Source: Cyclobacteriaceae bacterium (GTDB lineage: Bacteria; Bacteroidota; Bacteroidia; Cytophagales; Cyclobacteriaceae). From it: a stretch of 64,000 bases of DNA. Where the stretch lies: the NCBI GenBank assembly GCA_016786585.1, contig JAEUUI010000030.1, positions 496,001 through 560,000 of the forward strand, given 5' to 3'. This document shows positions 17,576 through 27,100 of this stretch, in pieces. Made by a program: the position numbers and the translations under genes. Positions within the stretch are counted from its first letter, which is position 1, and each line of letters starts with the position of its first letter. The notes below the pieces were generated by a model that was given only the letters and a program-made list of their open reading frames with translations, did not search any database and was not told the DNA's origin.

Positions 17576-18142
17576 TTACTTGTTGCTCATCTTCTCCATT
17601 TCTTTATCGAATGTTTCTTTGAACTTCTCGTAGTCGTAGTCGATTTTCAGTTTCTGATCTTTAGAAAGATTTTCAGTGTACTGCTGCACGATATCGCTTG
17701 CTGAAAGTTCGATGGCAACGTATGTTCTGTAACCGCCTTTTTCAGTCTGAACCTGCTTTTCGCAGATCATCTTGATACCCGACAATGTCTGATCAACGAT
17801 TGTTCTGTTCAACTGCTCGAAACGCTCTTCGAGATCTTCCTTGTTGTTGAACTCGCGCGAGTTAACATAGTTGTCAGTAACGGTTTTCACAGTCGACTGG
17901 ATAGCAGCGGCAAGCTCAGCACGTGCGTTGTCCATAGCCTTCTTTTTAGAAACCACGAGGTCAGAGCTTTCACCCAATGAGTTAGCACGGAAGAATTTAT
18001 TGTTGGTAAAATAATCCGGGCCTGAGCATGGAATATTTACTTCCTTCTCGCCTTTAGGAAGCTTCTCTTTTCCTTTACAGCCGATCATAACAACACCGGC
18101 TAAGGCGAACAGAAGTAATGAGGAGTACGTGAACTTTTTCAT
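17576..18142 (-). CDS. LPP20-like lipoprotein
   Basis: A 188-residue lipoprotein. MKKFTYSSLLLFALAGVVMIGC gives a clear lipobox (VMIGC). The mature protein has an alternating-helix region with regularly spaced alanines (KKKAMDNARAELAAAIQSTVKTV) and a 'YRTYVAIELSASDI' strand, as in LPP20-type lipoproteins, and a highly charged C-terminus. ATG 18142 is preferred to a TTG three codons upstream. The gene lies 74 bp downstream of a larger lipoprotein with the same type of domain and ends at a strong terminator, so the pair is probably one transcript. LPP20-type proteins are found at the envelope; no biochemical function is known for this subgroup. Confidence 0.8.
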   Translation of the reverse strand: MKKFTYSSLLLFALAGVVMIGCKGKEKLPKGEKEVNIPCSGPDYFTNNKFFRANSLGESSDLVVSKKKAMDNARAELAAAIQSTVKTVTDNYVNSREFNNKEDLEERFEQLNRTIVDQTLSGIKMICEKQVQTEKGGYRTYVAIELSASDIVQQYTENLSKDQKLKIDYDYEKFKETFDKEMEKMSNK

Positions 18143-18216
18143 ATGTAGCAATTTGGTTATGTAATTTACAGTGTTACAATTTTAAGACCAACTTTATGGT
18201 CAGGATTAAAAAAATC

Positions 18217-19578
18217 TCATTGAAGAACGTTGTCTAAAAGCTCTTTCAGGCGTTCCTTTTCAAGAATATCCAGGCCCTTGTTATACGCATCCTGACTTGA
18301 TTTTTCATAGTCGAGGCCATACCCTTTTACCCGGTCGAACGCGGTAGCATAAACCTCCTTGCCTTCCTGAACAGCTGTCACTTTAATCGTTCCTGTCAGG
18401 TACGTGATGTAAATGCTTCCGGATACAGAGCCCTTCTCCGAATCACACATAACATCAAACCACAAGTCAGCATCTTTTTTATTATTGGTAAACTCAAATC
18501 CCGAATTTGCCAACAGGTTTTTGAGTTTGTTGCTTACCTGCGGATTGTTTTTGTTGGCCCCAAGACTCCGCTCGTCCGTGGTCATGTAAACGATCGGACG
18601 CTTCACTTTTAAAATGATTTGCGATGTCGGAACCAGTAATCGTTTAGTGATCAGCGTAAAGATCGGTGATCCGGATGATCCACTAATGGCATCAATATCC
18701 AGTTTCACCGATACGGTTTGCTCGAGCTCGCGCGAAGTAATTTTGTTGATCAGAATTTTTGCATTTCCGTTCTCATCTGTCTTATACTCCGGAAACACAT
18801 CCCCGGATCCTTTTTCGAATGTTGCTTTCAGCGGAAGTGATGGTACAGCCTTAACCAGATCTTTGTATAAGGCTTTCGCCAGAACGGTTTGCGTATTCAG
18901 GTTTAACCTGCGGTTAATCATAAGTTGTGCGGGATCAACCTTTACCTGAATCTTATCCAATGACGCCTGAATCGATGAATAGATTTCATTCACAATCAGG
19001 ATATCCTTGCCGTTGACTTTCACCGCGATCGCATCGCCCAGATATTTTTCCATGCTTCTGAATGCCTGGAAATAAAATCCTAAGGCCTGCACACGGTCTC
19101 CGGCCTGATCGGCAGCCTGTGCCTTTTCGTAGTAATCTGTCGCGAGGATAACTGCGTTCCGCTTCTGTTCGTCCTTGATTTCTTTGTAGCGCGCTTTTGA
19201 AAGGCGATAGTATATCCAGTAATTATTTTCATCTTCCCACGAACCCATCTGCTCAAACTCTTCAATCTCGTCTGCAGCAGTTGTCTGAATGATCTGTTCG
19301 TATTGCTCCTTAAAGGCTTTGTCGTCTTCGAACGTACTGAGCACAGACGAACTTGACACGTTCACCTTGATTTCGGAAATCAAATCTTCCAATGCCGACT
19401 TCTTAGCCTCTTGGATGTAATTGTTGGTTCCGCCTTTGGTGCCTTTACCAATGCCTGTGTAGTACGAAGATTGCGAAGGTTTGGACGAAAGCCAGCCGGG
19501 TTTCGGGTTATTGGGTACGGTAACCTTAGGACTGCAGGCTATGAGAATCGCGAAAAAGAGGGGGAAAATGCGGTTCAC
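18217..19578 (-). CDS. Large LPP20-domain lipoprotein
   Basis: A 453-residue lipoprotein. The GTG at 19578 gives VNRIFPLFFAILIAC, a compact signal with lipobox LIAC; a GTG 21 codons upstream would add a non-signal extension. Residues about 20-150 resemble an LPP20 domain (PGWLSSKPSQSSYYTGIGKG, then AKKSALEDLISEIKVNVSSS), in which many partner proteins begin 'P.W....P....Y.GIG'. After a helical stretch (about 150-210) the C-terminal half is beta-rich, with 'VSVKLDIDAI' and 'DADLWFDVMCDSEKGS', perhaps a ligand- or Lpo/TPR-related fold, but I do not recognise it. It probably forms an operon with the smaller LPP20-like gene downstream. Confidence 0.75.
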   Translation of the reverse strand: MNRIFPLFFAILIACSPKVTVPNNPKPGWLSSKPSQSSYYTGIGKGTKGGTNNYIQEAKKSALEDLISEIKVNVSSSSVLSTFEDDKAFKEQYEQIIQTTAADEIEEFEQMGSWEDENNYWIYYRLSKARYKEIKDEQKRNAVILATDYYEKAQAADQAGDRVQALGFYFQAFRSMEKYLGDAIAVKVNGKDILIVNEIYSSIQASLDKIQVKVDPAQLMINRRLNLNTQTVLAKALYKDLVKAVPSLPLKATFEKGSGDVFPEYKTDENGNAKILINKITSRELEQTVSVKLDIDAISGSSGSPIFTLITKRLLVPTSQIILKVKRPIVYMTTDERSLGANKNNPQVSNKLKNLLANSGFEFTNNKKDADLWFDVMCDSEKGSVSGSIYITYLTGTIKVTAVQEGKEVYATAFDRVKGYGLDYEKSSQDAYNKGLDILEKERLKELLDNVLQ

Positions 19579-19714
19579 AAAATAACTTTTAGCGTAATGC
19601 GTTTTAGTAAATGCCACATCCGTGCCAGTTTTAGAACGCACAGCAAATCTAATGTAAAAAGGCGAACAGTATGTTAACCCGTTTTTCTAAATTACCCTCG
19701 AAATGAGCCGAAAT

Positions 19715-20212
19715 ATGAAAAAGATTCTTGTTGGAATGATGCTGATTGCTGGCTGGGGATGCCAGGATAACGACTCTGTAACAACCGATTTTACCGGGAA
19801 TGAAACCGTTTATGCCTTGCAGTCAGGTTCGGTTTATCCGGTAAGCGGAACGGCAACCTTCAGGGAAAAGAAAGACGGAAGTACGATCGTTGTTGTGACC
19901 CTCACGGGAACGGAAGGCGATATCCAACACCCGGTTCACCTTCACCTTGGCAACATTTCATCGCCCGATGCGGATGTAGCAGCACTGCTTACTTCGGTAA
20001 CCGGAAGCACCGGAAAAAGTGAAACATCCATTTCAACGCTTGCCGATGGAAGTACCATTACGTACAAACAACTCATTGCATTAGGCGCATGCCTGAAAGT
20101 TCACCTGGCCGATTCTGGGCCGGAACGTGATATCATTCTTGCTGCAGGAAATATCGGAAGCTCGGTAGGCGCAAAGTCGTCCGGAGAAATTGCGATTTGC
20201 AAGAGCGAATGA
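19715..20212 (+). CDS. CHRD-like lipoprotein
   Basis: A 165-residue lipoprotein: MKKILVGMMLIAGWGC has lipobox GWGC. The mature protein looks like a CHRD-type beta sandwich, with 'YPVSGTATFREKKDGSTIVVVTLTGT', 'HPVHLHLGNISSPDADV' and 'GACLKVHLADSGPERDIILAAGNIGS'. The HxHxG motif and the closing 'aGNIG' phrase are as in CHRD or Cu/Zn superoxide dismutase-like domains. No complete metal-ligand set is apparent, so I do not claim enzyme activity. An ATG four codons upstream (19703) is also possible. It is transcribed divergently from the large LPP20 lipoprotein and ends ahead of a perfect palindrome. Confidence 0.65.
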   Translation: MKKILVGMMLIAGWGCQDNDSVTTDFTGNETVYALQSGSVYPVSGTATFREKKDGSTIVVVTLTGTEGDIQHPVHLHLGNISSPDADVAALLTSVTGSTGKSETSISTLADGSTITYKQLIALGACLKVHLADSGPERDIILAAGNIGSSVGAKSSGEIAICKSE

Positions 20213-20269
20213 TCGATAACGCGCTCGTTAATAAACACTCAGATACGTATTGATAAAATGGCATAAATG

Positions 20270-20299
20270 CGTAGAGACGCAAGATGTTGCGTCTCTACG
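20270..20299. repeat. Perfect 13-bp inverted repeat (GTAGAGACGC family)
   Basis: CGTAGAGACGCAA and TTGCGTCTCTACG flank GATG. It is a perfect palindrome between the convergent CHRD-like and sdhB genes. This sequence family is a common mobile palindromic repeat in bacterial intergenic regions (recalled, not searched). Followed by TTATTTTA, it may double as a bidirectional terminator. Confidence 0.7.
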
Positions 20300-20323
20300 T
20301 TATTTTATGACCGACAGCGTAAA

Positions 20324-21082
20324 TTATTTCCCCTTCTCATCGGAGGAAATCATCGCCCCGATATAATCGCGGTTCATACGCGCAATATTGGTAAGTTTAA
20401 TTTCTTTAGGACACTCTGCTTCGCAGGCACCGATGTTCGTACAGTTACCAAAACCTTCTTCGTCCATTTGTTCCACCATGGCCACCGCACGCTTCTCACG
20501 CTCGGGCTGACCTTGAGGCAACAACGCCAATTGAGAAATTTTTGCCGATACGAACAGCATAGCCGATGAATTAGGACACGCTGCTACGCACGCACCGCAA
20601 CCAATACAGGCTGCCGCATCCATGGCTTTCTCCGCATTGTCTTTATTCACAGGCAGGCTGTTGGCGTCCTGTGCCTGACCCGTATTTACGCTCACGAAAC
20701 CACCGCTTGAGATGATACGGTCGAATGCTGAGCGATCCGTTACGAGGTCTTTTAAAACCGGAAAAGCCTTTGCTCTCCAGGGCTCAACATAAATCGTGTC
20801 ACCGTCTTTAAACGTACGCATGTAAAGCTGGCAGGTTGTAGCTGCATGATGCGGACCGTGCGCACGGCCATCGATGTACATGCTGCACATCCCGCAAATA
20901 CCTTCACGACAGTCGTGATCGAATGCAATCGGATCTTCACCCTTGCGAACAAGGTTATCGTTGAGCACGTCAATCATTTCCAGGAACGACATGTCGGCAT
21001 TCACGTTGTCGATTGAGTAATCAACCAGCTTACCTTTATCATTTGCGTTCTTCTGACGCCAAACTTTTAAATTGAATTTCAT
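20324..21082 (-). CDS. sdhB: Succinate dehydrogenase/fumarate reductase iron-sulfur subunit
   Basis: A 252-residue electron-transfer subunit. The N-terminal plant-type ferredoxin domain carries the 2Fe-2S ligands in [16 protein letters not shown]...C. The C-terminal part carries [12 protein letters not shown] and [15 protein letters not shown] for the 4Fe-4S and 3Fe-4S centres. It passes electrons between SdhA flavin and the quinone site of SdhC at the cytoplasmic face of the inner membrane. It is the last gene of sdhCAB, 8 bp after sdhA. Length and ligands are complete. Confidence 0.97.
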   Translation of the reverse strand: MKFNLKVWRQKNANDKGKLVDYSIDNVNADMSFLEMIDVLNDNLVRKGEDPIAFDHDCREGICGMCSMYIDGRAHGPHHAATTCQLYMRTFKDGDTIYVEPWRAKAFPVLKDLVTDRSAFDRIISSGGFVSVNTGQAQDANSLPVNKDNAEKAMDAAACIGCGACVAACPNSSAMLFVSAKISQLALLPQGQPEREKRAVAMVEQMDEEGFGNCTNIGACEAECPKEIKLTNIARMNRDYIGAMISSDEKGK

Positions 21083-21090
21083 GTGCTCAA

Positions 21091-23028
21091 TTATTTATAA
21101 GATCTGACTTGCATTTCAATATTCTCGTACACAAGCGCTTCCTTGTGCAGTACCGGATCAGCATCCACTGAAGTGTGTTCCCATGCCGCTACGTATGCAT
21201 AATTTGCATCGTCACGCTTGGCCTCACCGGCATCCTGATACTCCGTACGGAAGTGACCTCCGCATGATTCGTTGCGACTCAATGCATCAATCACCATCAG
21301 TTCACCCAATTCGATAAAATCGGCTACGCGATTTGCTTTGTCCAGTTCAGGATTGAAGTCTTCAATTTGCCCCGGAATGTTAACATCTTCCCAAAACTCT
21401 TTGCGCAGTTGTTGAATCAGGTTGCGCGCTTTTGTTAAGCCTTCGGCGGTGCGTGCCATTCCGCAATACTCCCACATAATTTTTCCTAAAGCCTTGTGGA
21501 AATCATCCACCGTGCGTTTGCCTTTTATGCTCAACAATTTTTCTTCCCGTGAACGCGCTCCTTTTTCCGCTTCGATAAACGCGGGATGGTCTGTCGGAAT
21601 TGGTTTCGTAAAAATTTCACCCGCCAGGTAATTGCTGATGGTTGCCGGCAACACGAAGTATCCATCGCTCAAACCCTGCATCAGGGCAGATGCACCCAAC
21701 CGGTTTGCACCGTGATCGCTGAAGTTTGCTTCGCCTGTGCAATACAACCCTTTCACGGAAGTCATCAATTCATAATCTACCCAAAGGCCACCCATGGTAT
21801 AATGAACAGCCGGATAAATCTTCATCGGAGTTTTCAATGGATCTTCATTGGTGATGTTTTGATACATCGGGAACAACTCGCCATACCGCGCTTTCACAAC
21901 GTCAACACCAAGGCGCTTGATGGCATCGGAGAAATCCAAAAATACGCCCAAACCGCTCGGCACAATTCCACGACCGTCATCGCAGGCTTCTTTCGCCGCG
22001 CGCGATGAAATATCCCGGGGCGCAAGGTTTCCGAAGGATGGATATTTCCTTTCGAGATAGTAATCTCTGTCTTCTTCCTTAATATCGTTTGCCGTTTTCC
22101 TTCCTTCGCGGATGGCTTTAGCGTCTTCTCTTGTTTTAGGAACCCACACGCGGCCATCGTTACGTAACGATTCGGACATCAGCGTAAGCTTTGACTGATA
22201 ATCACCCGTTACCGGGATACAAGTCGGGTGAATTTGCGTGTAGCATGGATTGGCAAAGTACGCGCCTTTTTTATGCGCCTTCCAGATTGCCGTTACGTTA
22301 CTACCCATCGCGTTCGTAGAGAGGAAGAATACGTTTCCGTAACCGCCTGTTGCTAACACAACCGCATGCGCAAAATATTTTTCAAGCTTTCCGGTAATCA
22401 AGTTACGGGCAATGATACCGCGTGCTTTACCGTCTACGATAACCACGTCCACCATTTCGTGGCGGTTATACATTTCCACGGTTCCCAAACCGATCTGGCG
22501 TTCAAGCGCCTGGTACGCACCGAGCAACAACTGCTGTCCGGTTTGTCCGCGGGCATAAAACGTTCTGGAAACCTGCGCGCCTCCGAATGAGCGGTTGTCA
22601 AGCAAGCCGCCATATTCGCGTGCGAACGGAACGCCCTGTGCTACGCACTGGTCGATAATATTTCTTGATACATCGGCCAGGCGGTACACGTTTGCTTCAC
22701 GCGCACGGAAGTCACCCCCTTTTATCGTATCGTAAAACAAACGATAAACCGAGTCGCCATCATTTTTATAATTCTTCGCTGCATTGATACCACCCTGTGC
22801 TGCAATTGAGTGCGCTCTGCGTGGAGAATCCTGAAAGCAAAATGCTTTCACTTTATAACCTTGTTCTCCCAGCGTTGCAGCAGCTGCAGCACCGGCAAGT
22901 CCTGTGCCCACAACAATCACTTCTACTTTACGTCTGTTGGCCGGGTTTACCAACTTCGCATGTTCTTTATAGTTACTCCACTTTTCAGCCAGAGGTCCGT
23001 CAGGAATTTTGGAATCAAGTACTGCCAT
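21091..23028 (-). CDS. sdhA: Succinate dehydrogenase/fumarate reductase flavoprotein subunit
   Basis: A 645-residue FAD subunit that oxidises succinate (or reduces fumarate). It shows the Rossmann motif [20 protein letters not shown], the covalent-FAD histidine region [17 protein letters not shown], the active-site region with HPTCIP, and the late motif [26 protein letters not shown] (split over about 415-440). It has the extended form typical of the Bacteroidota and epsilon type, which pairs with a b558-type cytochrome. It lies between sdhC (32 bp upstream) and sdhB (8 bp downstream). Direction in vivo cannot be decided from sequence; in aerobic Cytophagales it normally serves the TCA cycle. 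Confidence 0.97.
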   Translation of the reverse strand: MAVLDSKIPDGPLAEKWSNYKEHAKLVNPANRRKVEVIVVGTGLAGAAAAATLGEQGYKVKAFCFQDSPRRAHSIAAQGGINAAKNYKNDGDSVYRLFYDTIKGGDFRAREANVYRLADVSRNIIDQCVAQGVPFAREYGGLLDNRSFGGAQVSRTFYARGQTGQQLLLGAYQALERQIGLGTVEMYNRHEMVDVVIVDGKARGIIARNLITGKLEKYFAHAVVLATGGYGNVFFLSTNAMGSNVTAIWKAHKKGAYFANPCYTQIHPTCIPVTGDYQSKLTLMSESLRNDGRVWVPKTREDAKAIREGRKTANDIKEEDRDYYLERKYPSFGNLAPRDISSRAAKEACDDGRGIVPSGLGVFLDFSDAIKRLGVDVVKARYGELFPMYQNITNEDPLKTPMKIYPAVHYTMGGLWVDYELMTSVKGLYCTGEANFSDHGANRLGASALMQGLSDGYFVLPATISNYLAGEIFTKPIPTDHPAFIEAEKGARSREEKLLSIKGKRTVDDFHKALGKIMWEYCGMARTAEGLTKARNLIQQLRKEFWEDVNIPGQIEDFNPELDKANRVADFIELGELMVIDALSRNESCGGHFRTEYQDAGEAKRDDANYAYVAAWEHTSVDADPVLHKEALVYENIEMQVRSYK

Positions 23029-23060
23029 ATAATTTTATTTGAGAACGGTCGATTGATAGA

Positions 23061-23741
23061 TTACTTAACCCAGCCGAAGTGAATTGCAATCGGCATGAGG
23101 GCGAAAATGAATGGAACGATGATTGAAAATGCAGTTCCGAGAAACGAGATCAACCCGTTATACTTCACGTGATTCCAACCAAGTGTTTGAAATGCACTTC
23201 TGAAGCCGTGCAGTAAGTGCCAGAACAACGAGAAGCATCCCAGCAGGTATACGATTACAATCCATGGCTCCTGGAATACTACGAACATTTTGGCGTACAG
23301 GTCAATTTCACCATGTTCCCAGTTGTTGATGCCCTGGCTAATGCGGTTCGGAATCCAAAAATGTGCGGTGTGAATGATCAGGAAGATAAGAATGAGCGTT
23401 CCGAGTAAGCCCATGCTGCGGCTGTACCACTTGCTTTTATGCGGGTGCGCCACCTTTGCATATTTTACCGGGCGTGCCTTGCGGTTCTGGGCCCACAGCA
23501 TAAATCCGTCAATGATGTGGAACAGAAAACCGAGTATGAGCACGATCTCCATGGTACGGATGATCGGGTTGGTACCCATGAAATGGCCCCAATGACTGAA
23601 GGTTGCGCCACCGTCATTGTAGAAAATCATGGCGTTAATCGTGCAGTGAATGATCAGGAACGTGATGAGGAACAGCCCCGTCAGCGACATGATAACTTTC
23701 TTACCGATCGAGCTTGTAAACAGGTTGGTAAACCAATTCAT
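23061..23741 (-). CDS. sdhC: Succinate dehydrogenase cytochrome b subunit (b558 type)
   Basis: A 226-residue membrane anchor with five hydrophobic helices. It has conserved haem-ligand histidines in HCTINAMIF (helix 1-2), 'FLFHIIDGF', 'IIHTAHFW' and 'FWHLLHGFRSAFQTLGW'. The fused single-subunit, dihaem form is the one usual in Bacteroidota, Bacillus and epsilon-proteobacteria; no separate SdhD is present or needed. It binds the SdhA/B pair to the inner membrane and reduces menaquinone (inferred from the family). It is the first gene of the sdhCAB operon. Confidence 0.95.
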   Translation of the reverse strand: MNWFTNLFTSSIGKKVIMSLTGLFLITFLIIHCTINAMIFYNDGGATFSHWGHFMGTNPIIRTMEIVLILGFLFHIIDGFMLWAQNRKARPVKYAKVAHPHKSKWYSRSMGLLGTLILIFLIIHTAHFWIPNRISQGINNWEHGEIDLYAKMFVVFQEPWIVIVYLLGCFSLFWHLLHGFRSAFQTLGWNHVKYNGLISFLGTAFSIIVPFIFALMPIAIHFGWVK

Positions 23742-23865
23742 AGTGTTGAATGATAGATTCAGGAGTTATGCAAACGCATAAAAGTAACCTCCGATAGTTT
23801 ATCAAACAAAACTGCCGAAACTTTAAAAATGTTCTAAATAAGCCCGGAAAAAAGAAACGCCTGGT

Positions 23866-23961
23866 CTACAACAGCTCGAACAGCAAGAAGATGAGGGCAA
23901 TTGCCGCAATCATAGCGAACAAGAACCATTCACGTTTAAAAAAATCGCCTACGCGTTTCAT
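23866..23961 (-). CDS. Small single-pass membrane protein (31 aa), putative
   Basis: A 31-codon frame reading MKRVGDFFKREWFLFAMIAA then a hydrophobic helix ending LLFELL. A basic amphipathic start followed by one transmembrane segment is the pattern of real bacterial small membrane proteins. It can begin at 23961 or, with eight extra codons, at ATG 23985. It lies 125 bp upstream of sdhC on the same strand, so it might be cotranscribed with sdhCAB. No homology claim is made, and a chance frame is possible. Confidence 0.4.
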   Translation of the reverse strand: MKRVGDFFKREWFLFAMIAAIALIFLLFELL

Positions 23962-24102
23962 AAGTGGGAGCATCAAGAATGTCATGCTTGAGAATTATAT
24001 CGCGAAAAGCGATCCGGGTTTTGATTTATACTGAAAATCAGCCTATTGGCCGAATTTTGTTCTGAAAATTCCTGAACTTTTTACTCATTTCCGGAATTAT
24101 TA

Positions 24103-24115
24103 TCCCATAATGGGA
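24103..24115. promoter_or_regulatory. Short palindrome upstream of dnaE
   Basis: TCCCATAATGGGA is a 6+1+6 inverted repeat, 63 bases before the dnaE start. It could be an operator, but no regulator is suggested by context. Confidence 0.25.
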
Positions 24116-24177
24116 ATGGCTTTACACTCCCAAACAATGTATTTTTACGGCTTTACGACCACTACTAACAACCTTCG

Positions 24178-27100
24178 ATGTATTTGATTTTTGACACGGA
24201 AACCACCGGGCTTCCGCGTAATAAGACTGCCCCTATTACTGACCTTGACAACTGGCCCAGACTGGTTCAGCTTGCCTGGCAGCTTCACGACAATCGGGGT
24301 AAACTGATCTCACACCATAATTTTATCATCAAGCCGGAAGGCTTCGATATTCCGTATAAAGCCGAGCAAATTCACGGCATTTCCACCAAGCGGGCATTGG
24401 CCGAGGGTCACGATATGCAAACAGTGCTCGACACGTTTGTCCGGGATTTAGAAAAGACCTCCCAGCTGATCGGACATAATATTGAGTTCGATGTAAACAT
24501 TATCGGGGCAGAATTTATCCGTAAGGCGATTGCTACTGATAAACTGCTGGTCATTACCAAGGTTGATACCGGAATTGTATCAACTGAGTTTTGCCAGCTG
24601 AAAGGCGGCCTTGGCGGCAAGCTCAAAATGCCCCGCCTTCATGAGCTGCATACTATTCTTTTTGGAAAAGACTTCGAAGATGCACACGATGCTGCGTATG
24701 ACGTTGCGGCAACAGGCCGGTGCTTTTTCGGACTGATCAAGAAAAAAGTTGTTAACCCGTTCGATTCTACTCCCCTTGCGGAGATTGAATACGAACAGCC
24801 GAACCTTGACGAGGCAAACTTTGCGAAAAAAGAAAAGAAGAAGGATGCCGGGTACACACTGGGCGACAAGACCGTGCAATCAATCAAAGGCGCGTACGCC
24901 CATCTTCATGTTCATTCACAGTATTCCGTTCTTCAGGCTACAGCCGATGTGAAGTCCATCGTGGCAAAAGCCAAAGCGGCCGGCATGCCTGCCGTTGCAA
25001 TAACCGACCTCGGTAACATGTATGGCGTATTCAAGTTCGTGCAGGAAGCCATCGCGCAACAGATCAAGCCGATCGTAGGCTGCGAGTTTTACGTTTCGGA
25101 AGAGCGCAGAAAAAACAAGTTCACGAAAGACAATCCCGACAGACGTTACAACCAGGTATTGATTGCCAAGAGCAAGAACGGCTATCAAAACCTGATTCGC
25201 CTGAGTTCACTTGGTTTCACGGAAGGTCTTTACGGAATTCATCCGCGCATCGACAAACAACTGATTGAAGAATTTCGTACGGATCTTATCGCAACAACAG
25301 GCGGCATTCATAGCGAAGTTCCGTATTTGATTTTGCACACAGGTGAACGTCAGGCAGAGGAAGCGTTTGCCTGGTATCATAAATTATTTGGGGATGATTT
25401 TTACGTGGAGCTTAACCGCCACGGTTTGCCGGAAGAAGATCACGTGAACGAAGTATTGTTACGCTTCGCAAAAAAATACAACGTGAAATACTTTGCAGCA
25501 AACGAAGTATTCTACCTCGATAAAGAAGAGGCTAACGCGCACGATGTTTTGCTGTGCATCAAAGAGGGAGAATTCAAGTCAACGCCTATTGGTGAGGGAC
25601 GCGGCAAACGCTATGGCCTTGCGAATGCAGAGTTCTATTTCAAATCGCAGGATGAAATGAAGTCCATCTTCCGCGATTTACCGGAAGCCATTGAAACCAT
25701 CGGTGAGATTCTCGACAAAGTTGAAAGCTATAACCTTGAGCGCAACGTACTTCTTCCGAAGTTCGACATCCCGAAGACCTTTAAAACAGAAGATGACTAT
25801 TTGCGTCATTTAACGTACGAAGGAGCGAAACGAAAATACCCGGAGATCACACAGGAGTTACGCGACCGCCTGGACTTCGAACTTGAAACGATTAAGAAAA
25901 CCGGATATCCCGGCTACTTTTTGATTGTTCAGGATTTCACCTCTAAGGCACGCGAAATGGGCGTTTCCGTTGGCCCGGGCCGTGGTTCGGCAGCGGGTTC
26001 TGCCGTAGCATATTGCATCGGAATCACCAACGTTGACCCGATCGCATACGACTTGCTCTTCGAGCGTTTTCTTAATCCGGATCGTGTATCCCTTCCCGAT
26101 ATTGATATTGACTTTGACGATGAAGGTCGCGACAAAGTATTAAAGTATGTAATCGACAAGTACGGTAAAAGTCAGGTCGCGCAAATCATTACGTACGGTA
26201 CGATGGCTGCCAAGTCGTCCATCCGCGACTGCGCACGTGTTATGGAGTTGCCGTTACCGGAAGCAAATTTCCTGGCGAAGCTTGTTCCGGAACGTCCGGG
26301 TACTACACTTGACACTGCCTTCCAGGAGATCAAGGAATTGTCGGACATTAAAAAAGGAACCGACTTAAAGGCGGATGTGCTCAAGCAAGCTATCGTGCTG
26401 GAGGGTTCGGTACGAAATACCGGTACGCATGCCTGCGGGGTGATCATCACACCCGATGAACTGACCAAGTTCGTTCCTGTTTCAACCGCGAGGGACTCGG
26501 AAATGCTCGTAACGCAGTTCGATAACAGCGTGGTAGAAAGTGCCGGCTTGCTGAAGATGGACTTCCTGGGTCTTACTACCCTGTCGATCATCCGAACGGC
26601 ACTGAGGAACATCAAGAAAAGTAAAGGTATTGATATTGATATCGATGCGGTTCCGTTAACGGATACAAAAACCTATCAGCTTTTCCAGCGGGGCGAAACA
26701 ACCGGAACGTTCCAGTTTGAAAGCGTGGGGATGCAGAAATACCTGCGTCAGCTGAAGCCCGATAAGTTCGAAGATCTGATTGCGATGAACGCGTTGTATC
26801 GCCCGGGCCCGATGGAATACATTCCGCAGTTCATTAACCGGAAGCACGGTCGTGAGCCGATCAAATACGATCTGCCTGAAATGGAAGAATTCCTCCAGGA
26901 GACGTATGGTATCACCGTTTACCAGGAGCAGGTAATGTTGCTTTCGCAGAAGCTGGCAGGCTTTAGTAAAGGTGATGCGGATGTACTGCGGAAGGCGATG
27001 GGTAAAAAGCAGAAGTCGGTACTCGACAAGATGAAAGACAAATTCATCGAAGGGTGTGCAAAGAATGGTCATGCGAAACCGATCTGCGAAAAAATCTGGA

